DNA of 64,000 nucleotides from contig NZ_LNCD01000049.1 in the NCBI RefSeq assembly GCF_001542405.1, positions 17,793 through 81,792 on the forward strand. Reading direction: 5' to 3'. The stretch comes from Rhizobium altiplani (GTDB lineage: Bacteria > Pseudomonadota > Alphaproteobacteria > Rhizobiales > Rhizobiaceae). The notes beneath the pieces are model-generated. The model worked only from the letters and a program-made list of their open reading frames with translations, searched no databases and was not told the origin of the DNA. A program made the translations under genes and the position numbers. This document shows positions 9,151-17,465 of the stretch, one piece after another. The first letter of the stretch is position 1; each line of letters starts with the position of its first letter.

Positions 9151-10476
9151 ATGGCGTTTGCGGTCGATGTGTTTAGCAATAGCAGGCCTATAGGTACGTC
9201 CATTTCTCGTTTCGGTTACTCTTTCCGCTTTCTTTCAGGTGCAGCTCTCATCGGTGCGGGGTTTGCCGCTTCAGCGTGGGTCGTCGCTACACTTGCGACT
9301 ATGCATATGGTTGCACCGGCCCCGCTTCCGAGCGCCGGTCGCTTCGCCGACATCGCGCTTGCCCCCGCAAGCGTCGCGAAGACCGAGCCTGTGCAACGCC
9401 TCGTTCACGTCAAGAAATTCTCGCGCTTGCGCATGAGCACCGATGCCGAACTGGCCCTTGCAAGGGGTGTTCACGTAGCCGCTCCGTCGGCGGCGCTTGC
9501 GGCGGCATTTGTCGGGCAGTCCGAACCTCTTGCGCTCTCCGAAGCCTCTCCGAACAGAGAGCTGGCGACGGCTGTCGCGTCACCGGCACCCGCTCAGCCG
9601 GCGCGCCCGGCCAAGGACGACACCGTAGAGGTGGCATCAGCGACCGTTGCCTCGACTGACCGTATCATCATCCCGTCGAAGCAGGAGGTCGCAGCCGCCG
9701 AAGGACCTGCCTTGCTGGCGCTCGCAGCAAGCCCTGCGGCCGAAATCAAGGGACAGGTACCGCCCGCCGCCACCAAGCCCGGCCCGGTCGAGATTGCGGC
9801 TCTTGCGCCGACTGAGCAGCCTGCACCGGGGGCAACCCAGCCGTTCGATCTCGTTTTGAGCGGCACCGACACCGAGATCCCCTTGCCCATGGCTCGGCCC
9901 GATGGCCTGATCAAGCGGGCTACCCCCAACGATCGCAGTGCTCCGGCTGAACCCGTACTTGCCTATGCGCGCCCGGATGCCGGCGCTTCCGATGATGACG
10001 ACGATCAAATGCCGACGGTGAAGAAGGGGCTGTCCCCCGCGATCGCCCGCAATGGCGTCGCGGTCTACGACATTTCGGCCAACGTCGTCTACCTTCCGAA
10101 CGGCGAACGCCTGGAAGCCCATTCCGGCCTCGGCAAGATGCGTGACAATCCGCGTTTTGTGCATGCCAAGAACCGCGGCCCGACCCCACCGCATACTTAC
10201 AATCTGACGATGCGCGAAAGCCTTTTCCACGGCGTCGAGGCGATCCGACTGAACCCTGTCGGCGGTGCAGGCTACGTCTACAACCGCGTCGGCTTGCTTG
10301 CGCACACCTACATGCTCGGCGCCCGCGGCGACTCGAACGGTTGCGTGTCCTTCAAGGACTACAAGCGCTTCCTCGCTGCCTTCAAGCGCGGCCAGATACG
10401 CCAGCTGGTGGTGGTCACGAGCATGCCGAACAAGCCGACGTCCACCTTCGCTTCGTTGTTCTCGTCGCGCTCCTAA
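9151..10476 (+). CDS. DUF2778/Tlde1-domain envelope protein (L,D-transpeptidase-like fold)
   Basis: 441 residues. One N-terminal membrane segment (about residues 30-55, SGAALIGAGFAASAWVVATLATM) is followed by about 250 residues of Ala/Pro/Glu-rich linker, then a C-terminal DUF2778 domain. The domain shows YLPNGERLEAHSGLGKMRDNP and a terminal HTYMLG...SNGCVSF motif, with the candidate histidine near 385 and cysteine near 398. In the Tlde1 family the His/Cys pair acts on peptidoglycan stem peptides. Here there is no visible type VI secretion locus or immunity gene, and the membrane anchor and linker suggest a resident cell-wall enzyme reaching through the periplasm rather than a secreted toxin. 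Role is inferred. Confidence 0.82.
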   Translation: MAFAVDVFSNSRPIGTSISRFGYSFRFLSGAALIGAGFAASAWVVATLATMHMVAPAPLPSAGRFADIALAPASVAKTEPVQRLVHVKKFSRLRMSTDAELALARGVHVAAPSAALAAAFVGQSEPLALSEASPNRELATAVASPAPAQPARPAKDDTVEVASATVASTDRIIIPSKQEVAAAEGPALLALAASPAAEIKGQVPPAATKPGPVEIAALAPTEQPAPGATQPFDLVLSGTDTEIPLPMARPDGLIKRATPNDRSAPAEPVLAYARPDAGASDDDDDQMPTVKKGLSPAIARNGVAVYDISANVVYLPNGERLEAHSGLGKMRDNPRFVHAKNRGPTPPHTYNLTMRESLFHGVEAIRLNPVGGAGYVYNRVGLLAHTYMLGARGDSNGCVSFKDYKRFLAAFKRGQIRQLVVVTSMPNKPTSTFASLFSSRS

Positions 10477-11044
10477 TCAATAGTCAAAAGATAACACCGC
10501 GCTCGATTTTCACCGCACCTCGCCCCCATGCCATCATCCCCTTGTCCCGTCGCGGATACGCCACAAGGCGTTGCGGCGAGGCGGAACCGGCGCCGGGTGC
10601 GGAAGAAGGACGTGAGCTTCCGCATCAGGGGTCTGCAGAAAATGGTCTCCCTCCGGGGACGGCGGCGTCCGCGCGAATGCGGCGTTGAGTTGAGCCTCGG
10701 ACGTGCCTGTGTGGCACACATGGTCCCCAGGGGAAGCGAAGCTTCCTCGGGCAAGGCCGCAGAGGGACCGGAGTTGCGGACATAAACCGCCGAACGGGTC
10801 TCTGGGAAGAGCCATATGATTTTATCTCAACGAGGCAATTTCCAGCGCCCCGTCCAATGCATGCATGCTCAAGCCGCGGGTCGTGAGGATCGCGTGAGGG
10901 CGAAGACGCGTGCCGCTCGCAGAAAAGCCACTTGGCACCGATACACGACGCACACGGCAGAAATAGCATTCGCCCCATTGATCGCGATGGACGAACCCGG
11001 CATAGCTGCATTATGTACCAGAATGACAATCCTAAGGGCCTGCA
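10477..11044. other. 568-bp intergenic region with GC-rich, hairpin-forming segment
   Basis: No convincing gene is present. Between about 10690 and 10810 several short stems can be drawn: GTGCC/GGCAC around TGTGT, GGTCCC/GGGACC, GGGGAAGC/GCTTCCTC, and GCGG/CCGC. They could form a branched RNA on either strand. A frame at 10816-11100 and overlapping minus-strand frames lack ribosome sites and plausible composition. In some relatives sfsA precedes map; no trace of it is visible here. The segment may be a structured small RNA or a dispersed rhizobial intergenic repeat. Confidence 0.4.
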
Positions 11045-11881
11045 ATGGTAAATTATATAGAAGCCTCTTCCGCGCCATCGAAGAATACCGGCGCAATTAG
11101 GCTCTACGGTCCCGAAGCATTCGAAGGAATGCGGAAGGCGTGCCAAGTGACGGCGCGTTGCCTCGATGAGCTGGCGGCGTTCGTGCGGCCCGGCGTTGCG
11201 ACCGATGCAATCGACCGTTTCGTGTTCGAATTTGGCATGGACAACGGCGCGATTCCGGCGACGCTCAACTATCGCGGATACACAAAGTCTACCTGCACAT
11301 CGATCAACCATGTCGTCTGCCATGGCATTCCGGATGCAAAACCGCTGCGCGAAGGCGATATCGTCAACATCGACGTCACCTACGTGGTCGAAGGCTGGCA
11401 CGGCGATTCAAGCCGGATGTACCCGGTCGGAACCATCAAGCGCGCTGCTGAGCGGCTGCTTGAAGTGACCTATGAATCCCTCCTGCGTGGCATATCGGCC
11501 GTTCGGCCCGGCGCCCGCACCGGCGCGATCGGGGAAGCCATTCAGACCTATGCCGAAGCCGAGCGCTGTTCCGTCGTGCGCGACTTCTGTGGTCATGGCG
11601 TCGGCGCGCTGTTCCACGACTCCCCAAATATCCTGCACTATGGTCGCGCGAACGAAGGGCCCGAACTGCGGGAAGGCATGATCTTCACGATCGAGCCGAT
11701 GATCAATCTCGGTCGGCCGCATGTGAAGGTTCTTGCGGACGGCTGGACTGCGGTAACGCGCGATCGCTCGCTTTCGGCGCAATACGAACACACGGTCGGG
11801 GTTACTGCCGACGGCTGCGAGATTTTCACGCTTTCGCCAGGCGGCCTCGACCGACCCGGCCTCCCGCCCTTGAACCGATGA
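11045..11881 (+). CDS. map: type I methionine aminopeptidase
   Basis: 278 residues. All five metal ligands expected for MetAP are in place: D110 (NIDVTY), D121 (HGDSSRM), H184 (CGHGVG), E217 (FTIEPM) and E248 (QYEHT). The enzyme removes the initiator methionine from nascent cytosolic proteins and is generally essential. The N-terminal extension of about 20 residues is usual for alphaproteobacterial MetAP. It is followed 7 bp later by the radC remnant, so the two were probably one transcription unit. Confidence 0.95.
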   Translation: MVNYIEASSAPSKNTGAIRLYGPEAFEGMRKACQVTARCLDELAAFVRPGVATDAIDRFVFEFGMDNGAIPATLNYRGYTKSTCTSINHVVCHGIPDAKPLREGDIVNIDVTYVVEGWHGDSSRMYPVGTIKRAAERLLEVTYESLLRGISAVRPGARTGAIGEAIQTYAEAERCSVVRDFCGHGVGALFHDSPNILHYGRANEGPELREGMIFTIEPMINLGRPHVKVLADGWTAVTRDRSLSAQYEHTVGVTADGCEIFTLSPGGLDRPGLPPLNR

Positions 11882-11888
11882 GCGCTTG

Positions 11889-12690
11889 ATGACGAAGGGT
11901 CCTGTTTCGCATTCCAACGACGCCGAACTGCCCTTCGCCACCAGCGATGCAACCGACGAACGCTCCTTTTTCGCGGAACAGGCCGCCAAGCCGGCATCCA
12001 GCCTCTCCGCCTCGCTTGGCAAGGAAGAGCACTACCACGGGCACCGCGAGCGCCTGCGCGACCGCTTCCGTCAGCATGGCGATACAGCCCTTGCCGATTA
12101 CGAGTTGCTCGAACTGCTGCCGTACAGGCTGATCCCCCGGCGCGACACCAAGCCGATCGCCAAGGCGCTGCACGAGCGCTTCGGCTCGCTCGCTGCCGTC
12201 TTCGGTGCACCGCTGCCTCTGCTGCAGGAGGTAAAGGGCATCGGCGAAGCCGTGGCGCTCGATTTGAAACTGGTCTCGACGGTCGCACAGCGGACCCTGA
12301 CGAGCGAGCTTCGAGGCTAGCAGGTGCTGTCGTCCTGGTCGTTGGTGATTCAATACTGCCACGCCGCGATGGCTCACGAGACACGCGAGCAATTCCGCAT
12401 TCTCTTTCTCGACAAGCGCATTGATCGCCGACGAGGTTCAAGGGCGGGGCACGGTCGATCATACGCCGGTCTATCCGCGCGAGGTTGTGCGGCGGGCGCT
12501 GGAGCTTTCGGCCACAGCCCTGATCCTCGTCCACAATCATCCCTCCGGCGATCCCACGCCGTCGCGGGCCGATATCGACATGACCAAGATGATTGTCGAC
12601 ACCGCAAAGCCCCTCGGCATCACGGTCCACGACCACATCATCATCGGCAAGGACGGTCACGCTAGCCTGAAAGGGTTGCGTCTGATATAG
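11889..12690 (+). pseudogene. radC: radC, inactivated by an in-frame stop and a short deletion
   Basis: The N-terminal half reads as normal RadC ([13 protein letters not shown], the HhH-like region, [12 protein letters not shown]) and then meets TAG at 12318-12320, where relatives have a lysine codon in RGKQVLSSW. Reading on in the same frame gives QVLSSW...[20 protein letters not shown]. At about 12420 five bases appear to be missing (expected NVLIADEVQ), shifting the remaining JAB/MPN domain into another frame. That domain still shows the metal motif [14 protein letters not shown] and a proper C-terminus. Two independent lesions make an assembly error unlikely. RadC is dispensable in most bacteria, and its biochemical role is unsettled. 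Confidence 0.85.
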
Positions 12691-12754
12691 GAGTCTAAAC
12701 CTATAGGAGCTAAAGTGCTTCAGGTATCCGTCAGGTTTAGGTGGCAAAGGGACA

Positions 12755-13375
12755 ATGCTGCAATCAAACTGCTCCGGTACCTTTATGACGCCAACCGCCT
12801 CTCGCCGATTTCCTCGCACCGCGATAGCAGCGTTGTGCTTGCTCGCCGGGTCTTTTCTCGCCGGTGGCAGCTACGCCCTCTACCTGACAGTTACGGACAA
12901 CTTCCACGCGGTCATCGATGGCGAAGTCTATCGTTCATCGCAGCCATCGCCTGAAGCCCTTGCGGGTTTCTCGAAGCGTTATGGGATCAAGACGATCATA
13001 AACTTGCGAGGCAATAACCCGGTACGGAGCGCCGAAGTCGAGCAGGCAAAGACACTTGGCATCGAGCATATCGATTTCCCGATGTCGGCCTACAAGGAAC
13101 TTTCGCCAGAGCGAGCGATGAAATTGATCCAAGTCATGAAGGACGCGCCGAAACCGCTGTTGATCCATTGCAACTCAGGCGCGGATCGAACCGGTCTCGC
13201 TTCCGCACTCTATCTGGCCGGCGTCGACAAGACGAGCCAGGGGGTTGCGGAGAAACAGATGTCCATCTTCTACGGGCATATCGGGTTGCCTTTCGCTCGC
13301 GCATTCGCCATGGACCGCAGCTTCGAGAAGCTGGAACCCTACTTGGCTTCAATAAATCCAGACCTCTCCTCCTAG
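12755..13375 (+). CDS. exported or membrane-anchored dual-specificity/tyrosine phosphatase
   Basis: 206 residues from the ATG at 12755; a second in-frame ATG at 12785 is also possible. A hydrophobic segment at about 24-45 (AIAALCLLAGSFLAGGSYALYL) should act as a signal or anchor. The phosphatase core begins FHAVIDGEVYRSSQPSPEAL and ends with the signature HCNSGADRTG, with catalytic C139 and R145. The layout matches the bacterial DSP/SIW14-like group that acts on phosphoproteins or inositol phosphates; the substrate is unknown. It stands alone, downstream of the radC remnant. Confidence 0.85.
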   Translation: MLQSNCSGTFMTPTASRRFPRTAIAALCLLAGSFLAGGSYALYLTVTDNFHAVIDGEVYRSSQPSPEALAGFSKRYGIKTIINLRGNNPVRSAEVEQAKTLGIEHIDFPMSAYKELSPERAMKLIQVMKDAPKPLLIHCNSGADRTGLASALYLAGVDKTSQGVAEKQMSIFYGHIGLPFARAFAMDRSFEKLEPYLASINPDLSS

Positions 13376-13377
13376 AG

Positions 13378-13433
13378 CATTTTGCAACATTGACCTGCCC
13401 CGGTGGACGCGCGACATATTGCGTCGCAAAATG
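13378..13433. repeat. imperfect inverted repeat with CATTTTGC / GCAAAATG arms
   Basis: Perfect 8-bp arms (13378-13385 and 13426-13433) flank about 40 bp between the phosphatase gene and sthA. Similar 'GAGCATTTTGC' sequences occur widely in rhizobial intergenic regions, to my recollection. No transposase or target duplication is visible. The arms could form a long stem in the RNA after the phosphatase stop codon. Confidence 0.4.
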
Positions 13434-13462
13434 ATTCCAGCTTTCCAATCGGGGCCAGCCTA

Positions 13463-14869
13463 ATGTTCCAGTACGATCTCGTTGTTGTGGGCAGCGGCCC
13501 GGCAGGCCGCCGCGGCGCAATCCAGGCAGCCAAGCTTGGCAAGAAGGTCCTGGTCATCGAGCAAGGCAAGCGCGTCGGCGGTGTTTCGGTGCACACCGGC
13601 ACCATCCCCTCCAAGACGCTGCGCGAAACGGCGCTCAATCTGTCCGGATGGCGTGAGCGCGGCTTCTATGGCCGATCCTATCGCGTGAAGGAAGAGATCA
13701 GCGCGGATGACCTTCGGCGCCGCCTGCTGATCACCCTTGATCACGAAGTCGAAGTGCTGGAACACCAGTTCGCCCGAAACCGGGTGCAGCACATCAGGGG
13801 CAAGGCAAGCTTTCTCGACCCGTCGACACTCGAGGTCGTCAAGGATGATGGGGAAGTGGTCAAGGTCACGGGAGCGAGCATCCTGCTTGCGGTCGGCACG
13901 AAACCGTTCCGTCCGGACGACATCCCATTCGATAACAAGACAGTGCTCGACAGTGACGAACTGCTCGACATCGACGAGCTGCCGCGCTCGATGGTCGTGA
14001 TCGGCGCGGGCGTCATCGGCATCGAATATGCGACGATCTTCAGCGCATTGGATACCGCGGTGACCGTGATCGATCCGAAGGCGACGATGCTCGATTTCAT
14101 CGACCGGGAAATCGTCGAGGACTTCACCTACCAACTGCGCGATCGCAACATGAAGATCTTGCTCGGCACCAAGGCCGACAAGGTGACGCGTCTCGACAAT
14201 GGCAAGGTTGAACTGAAGCTCGACAATGGTCGCCGCCTGGTGACAGACATGGTCCTGTTCGCCGCCGGGCGCATGGGCGCGACCGACACGCTCAACCTGG
14301 ACGCGGCCGGGCTCGAAGCTGATAGCCGCGGTCGCCTCAAGGTCAATCCGGAGACCTTCCAGACGTCCGTACCAAACATCTATGCCGCGGGCGATGTCGT
14401 CGGCTTTCCGAGCCTGGCATCCACCTCGATGGAGCAGGGCCGCATTGCTGCGCGCGTTGCTATCGGCGCGGTCGCGAAGGAGCCGCCAAAGTACTTTCCC
14501 TACGGCATCTATGCCGTGCCTGAGATCTCCACCTGCGGCCTGACCGAGGAAGAGATGAAGGAGCGCGGTATCCCCTATGAATGCGGCATCGCGCGTTTCC
14601 GCGAGACTTCGCGTGGCCACATCATGGGCCTCGATACTGGGCTTCTGAAACTCATCTTCTCTCTGAAGACGCGCCGGCTGCTTGGCGTGCACATCGTCGG
14701 CGAAGGAGCGACCGAGTTGGTTCACATCGGCCAGGCAGTCTTGAACCTCAAGGGCACCGTCGAGTACTTCGTCGAAAACACCTTCAACTACCCGACCCTC
14801 GCAGAAGCCTACAAGATCGCAGGCCTCGACGCGTGGAACCGCATGGGCGACATCAAGTCGGAGCTTTAA
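13463..14869 (+). CDS. sthA: soluble pyridine nucleotide transhydrogenase
   Basis: 468 residues from MFQYDLVVVGSGPAG. It is a flavoprotein disulfide-reductase fold: FAD GxGxxG at the N-terminus, a second GAGVIGIEYA dinucleotide site near 190, the FAD-binding IYAAGDVVGFPSLAS, and the dimerisation domain ending NYPTLAEAYKIAGLDA. Where lipoamide-type enzymes have the redox pair CxxxxC, this protein has VSVHTGTIPSKT with no cysteines, which is diagnostic of SthA/UdhA. It balances NADH and NADPH in the cytoplasm. The start at 13463 is preferred over the frame start at 13403 because it matches the family N-terminus. Confidence 0.93.
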   Translation: MFQYDLVVVGSGPAGRRGAIQAAKLGKKVLVIEQGKRVGGVSVHTGTIPSKTLRETALNLSGWRERGFYGRSYRVKEEISADDLRRRLLITLDHEVEVLEHQFARNRVQHIRGKASFLDPSTLEVVKDDGEVVKVTGASILLAVGTKPFRPDDIPFDNKTVLDSDELLDIDELPRSMVVIGAGVIGIEYATIFSALDTAVTVIDPKATMLDFIDREIVEDFTYQLRDRNMKILLGTKADKVTRLDNGKVELKLDNGRRLVTDMVLFAAGRMGATDTLNLDAAGLEADSRGRLKVNPETFQTSVPNIYAAGDVVGFPSLASTSMEQGRIAARVAIGAVAKEPPKYFPYGIYAVPEISTCGLTEEEMKERGIPYECGIARFRETSRGHIMGLDTGLLKLIFSLKTRRLLGVHIVGEGATELVHIGQAVLNLKGTVEYFVENTFNYPTLAEAYKIAGLDAWNRMGDIKSEL

Positions 14870-15052
14870 TCCCTCCGACTAAAGGCAACCGATTGGAATT
14901 TGATAATTTCTTGAACGAAAACAGACACCTACGCGCCGTCCAAAATCCATTCCAACTGACTTATTTGTGTCGAATAGCATCGGTAAAAGCTTTGCTTGTA
15001 TAATCCACCGTGTCTGGTAGCGTCCATTTTCGGGGATTCCTCTTACCAGCGA

Positions 15053-16849
15053 GTGACCGTGCAAGATCTTCCAAAGACTGCCGAACGGACCTTTCAGCTC
15101 ATCCTCATCAAGCCGTCGCACTATGACGATGACGGCTATGTAATCCGGTGGTGGCGGGCGATGATCCCGTCGAATTCCTTGGCTGCGATCTATGGAATCG
15201 CTGTCGACTGCGCCGAACGCAAGGTATTGGGGCCCGATGTCGGGATCGAGATTACGGTCATCGACGAGACCAACACCCGGGTCAACATCCCCGCACTTCT
15301 CAAGCGGCTTGAACAGCACGACAATTTCGGGATGATCGCCCTGGTTGGTGTGCAGTCGAACCAATATCCGCGGGCGCTCGACATTGCCCGGCCCTTCCGC
15401 GCTGCCGGAATTCCGGTTTCGATGGGCGGTTTTCACGTGTCGGGATGCCTGGCCATGCTCGACGGCAAGGCGGTCGGCCTCGACGCCTGTCGCGAGATGG
15501 GCATCTCGATGTTTGCTGGAGAGGCAGAAGGCCGGTTGGACCGCGTTCTACAGGACGCCGCCGCCGGCAAGCTTGAGCCGCTCTACAATTTCATGAACGA
15601 CCTGCCCAGCATCGAAGGTGCCGCCGTCCCATTTCTGCCGAAAACCAATGTCGCGCAGACTCTCGGCCTCAGCACGAGTTTTGACGCCGGCCGTGGCTGC
15701 CCCTATCAGTGCTCCTTCTGCACCATCATCAACGTGCAGGGCCGCAAGTCGCGTTTCCGCTCGGCCGACGATGTCGAAAAGCTGGTGCGAATGAACTGGG
15801 CGCAAGGCATCCATAAGTTCTTCATCACCGACGACAATTTCGCACGCAACAGGGATTGGGAAGCAATCTTCGACCGCCTGATCGAACTCAGGGAGAAGGA
15901 CGGCATTCCGCTCGGATTGATGATCCAGGTGGACACCCTCTGCCACAAGATCCCGAACTTCATCGAAAAGTCAAAGCGTGCCGGCGTCACCCGCGTCTTC
16001 ATCGGGCTTGAGAACGTAAACCCGGACAACCTCACGGCGGCCAAGAAGAACCAGAACAAGATCACCGAATACCGGAAGATGCTGCTTGCCTGGAAGGCAC
16101 AGGGCATCATGACTCTCGCCGGTTACATTCTCGGTTTCCCCGCGGACACGCCGGAGACGATCCGCCGCGACATCGCGATCATCCAGCACGAACTGCCTCT
16201 TGATGTCATTGAATTCTTCGTGCTGACACCACTGCCGGGCTCGGAAGACCACCAGACCTTGTGGAAGAAAGGCGTCGAGATGGACGCCGATCTCAATATT
16301 TACGACGTGGAGCACGTCTGCACCGCGCATCCGAAGATGAGCAAGCAGGAATGGGAGGGCATCTACCAGGAGGCCTGGTCGCTCTACTATTCGCCGGAGC
16401 ACATGAAGACGCTGCTGCGCCGGGCCGTTGCCACGGGCGTGCCGCTCGCCAGCCTCGTGAAGGTCCTTGTGTCGTTCGCCACAACTGTACCGTTGGAGAA
16501 CGTGCATCCATTGCAGAGCGGCCTTCTACGTCTCAAGCATCCCTCCGAACGGCGGCCCGATATGCCGCGCGAAAGCGCTGTAACCTTCTGGCCGCGTTTC
16601 GTCTGGGAGACGGTCACCAAACACCTGTCGCTAGGTGCGACCATTGCCAAGCTTGCAATCAGCGCCTTCTTCATCGCACGAGACAAAGCGTCCAAAGCCT
16701 ATATGGACCAGGCACTGACACCGGTCGGTGACCATGAGGATGAGACGCTTGAACTCTTCACGAAGACAGCGGGCGGGCGGGCTGCTGTGTCCCACATTCA
16801 CAAGGTTGCGGAATTGACCCACGCCCACAAGGCCCGACCGGCAGTCTGA
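15053..16849 (+). CDS. B12-binding-domain radical SAM enzyme
   Basis: About 598 residues from the GTG at 15053; a further GTG at 15059 and an upstream TTG at 14996 are alternatives, so the exact start is uncertain. The N-terminal part (about 1-190) has the alternation of a cobalamin-binding Rossmann domain (ITVIDETNTRVNIP, SMGGFHVSG). The radical SAM core follows, with cysteines at about 216, 220 and 223 in CPYQCSFC, then GLMIQVDTL, RVFIGLEN and AGYILGFPADT. A C-terminal region of about 150 residues is specific to the subgroup. The reaction is unknown; relatives methylate or rearrange unactivated carbons. No pathway genes flank it. Confidence 0.85.
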   Translation: MTVQDLPKTAERTFQLILIKPSHYDDDGYVIRWWRAMIPSNSLAAIYGIAVDCAERKVLGPDVGIEITVIDETNTRVNIPALLKRLEQHDNFGMIALVGVQSNQYPRALDIARPFRAAGIPVSMGGFHVSGCLAMLDGKAVGLDACREMGISMFAGEAEGRLDRVLQDAAAGKLEPLYNFMNDLPSIEGAAVPFLPKTNVAQTLGLSTSFDAGRGCPYQCSFCTIINVQGRKSRFRSADDVEKLVRMNWAQGIHKFFITDDNFARNRDWEAIFDRLIELREKDGIPLGLMIQVDTLCHKIPNFIEKSKRAGVTRVFIGLENVNPDNLTAAKKNQNKITEYRKMLLAWKAQGIMTLAGYILGFPADTPETIRRDIAIIQHELPLDVIEFFVLTPLPGSEDHQTLWKKGVEMDADLNIYDVEHVCTAHPKMSKQEWEGIYQEAWSLYYSPEHMKTLLRRAVATGVPLASLVKVLVSFATTVPLENVHPLQSGLLRLKHPSERRPDMPRESAVTFWPRFVWETVTKHLSLGATIAKLAISAFFIARDKASKAYMDQALTPVGDHEDETLELFTKTAGGRAAVSHIHKVAELTHAHKARPAV

Positions 16850-16887
16850 GGTCGACCGCCGCCGCCGCCAACGCAAGAACGGGCCGG

Positions 16888-17300
16888 TTAAATTTGTGCC
16901 GTAGAGATCGCCGCTATATTGAGTAGTGACGCAGCTTGAAGTGTGTCGAGAAATTCCACGCACTCAACCAGCTTGCCGTTCTCGAAGGTCATCTTGTCCA
17001 TGATTTCGGTATCGAACTTGGTCGTACTATGACGCATCTGGCCGACGCGATGAACCGGTGCAACATTTCCGTCGACACGGATGTCGAGTTCCAGCGCCGT
17101 CATGTCCCATGTGTCAATGAACTGCCGCATCGTCGCGCGGAGTGCAGCGCTGCCGACAACGGGGTTGGTGAGCGACGCCAGATACTGGCTGCCGGCTGCC
17201 CGGAAAACGCAATTGTCCCAAGGAATGACATAAGCGCATCAAGGTCCCCCCGATGCCGCGCCTCGAAAATCCGCCTTGTCAGGTCTGCGCCGGAAGCCAT
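16888..17300 (-). pseudogene. SnoaL-like (NTF2-fold) protein with a single-base frameshift
   Basis: The N-terminus MASGADLTRRIFEARHRGDLDALMSFL starts at 17300. After about 28 residues the frame breaks at 17217-17219, where GGG stands for an expected GGGG. The continuation is intact in the next frame: NCVFRAAGSQYLASLTNPVVGSAALRATMRQFIDTWDMTALELDI and so on to 16888. Together the pieces give a SnoaL/ketosteroid-isomerase-type protein of about 136 residues with no other lesion. Because only one base in a homopolymer is affected, a sequencing error is a real alternative to a recent pseudogene. Confidence 0.75.
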
Positions 17301-17410
17301 CGTCAATCCTTCCCCTGCCAACAACGCTTAGATTGCATCATATCATTCCAAAATGCAATCATACCGTGCGACCTGGACGGACGGCAGCCTAAAAGCAGGC
17401 ACGCGACCTG

Positions 17411-17441
17411 GAAAGAAAAAGCCCCGCACAAGGCGGGGCTT
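17411..17441 (-). terminator. intrinsic terminator of tig
   Basis: A 9-bp stem AAGCCCCGC / GCGGGGCTT with a 5-nt loop, followed on the minus strand by a T tract. It lies 25 bp past the tig stop codon. Confidence 0.9.
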
Positions 17442-17465
17442 TCGTAAATTTCAACTGGCCGAAGA

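Noticed and set aside
9151..10476. Type VI effector with immunity partner
   Set aside because: No secretion genes or small immunity candidate are adjacent, and the protein has its own membrane anchor.
10690..10810. SRP RNA, 6S RNA, RNase P RNA or tmRNA
   Set aside because: None of the diagnostic motifs is present, for example GGAAGGAAGCAG of SRP RNA or GAGGAAAGTCCGGGC of RNase P RNA.
10816..11100. 94-codon plus frame before map
   Set aside because: No ribosome site, odd composition, and it overlaps the map start in another frame.
13460..14725. Long minus-strand frame opposite sthA
   Set aside because: Antisense shadow of a clear flavoprotein gene; composition is that of reversed coding sequence.
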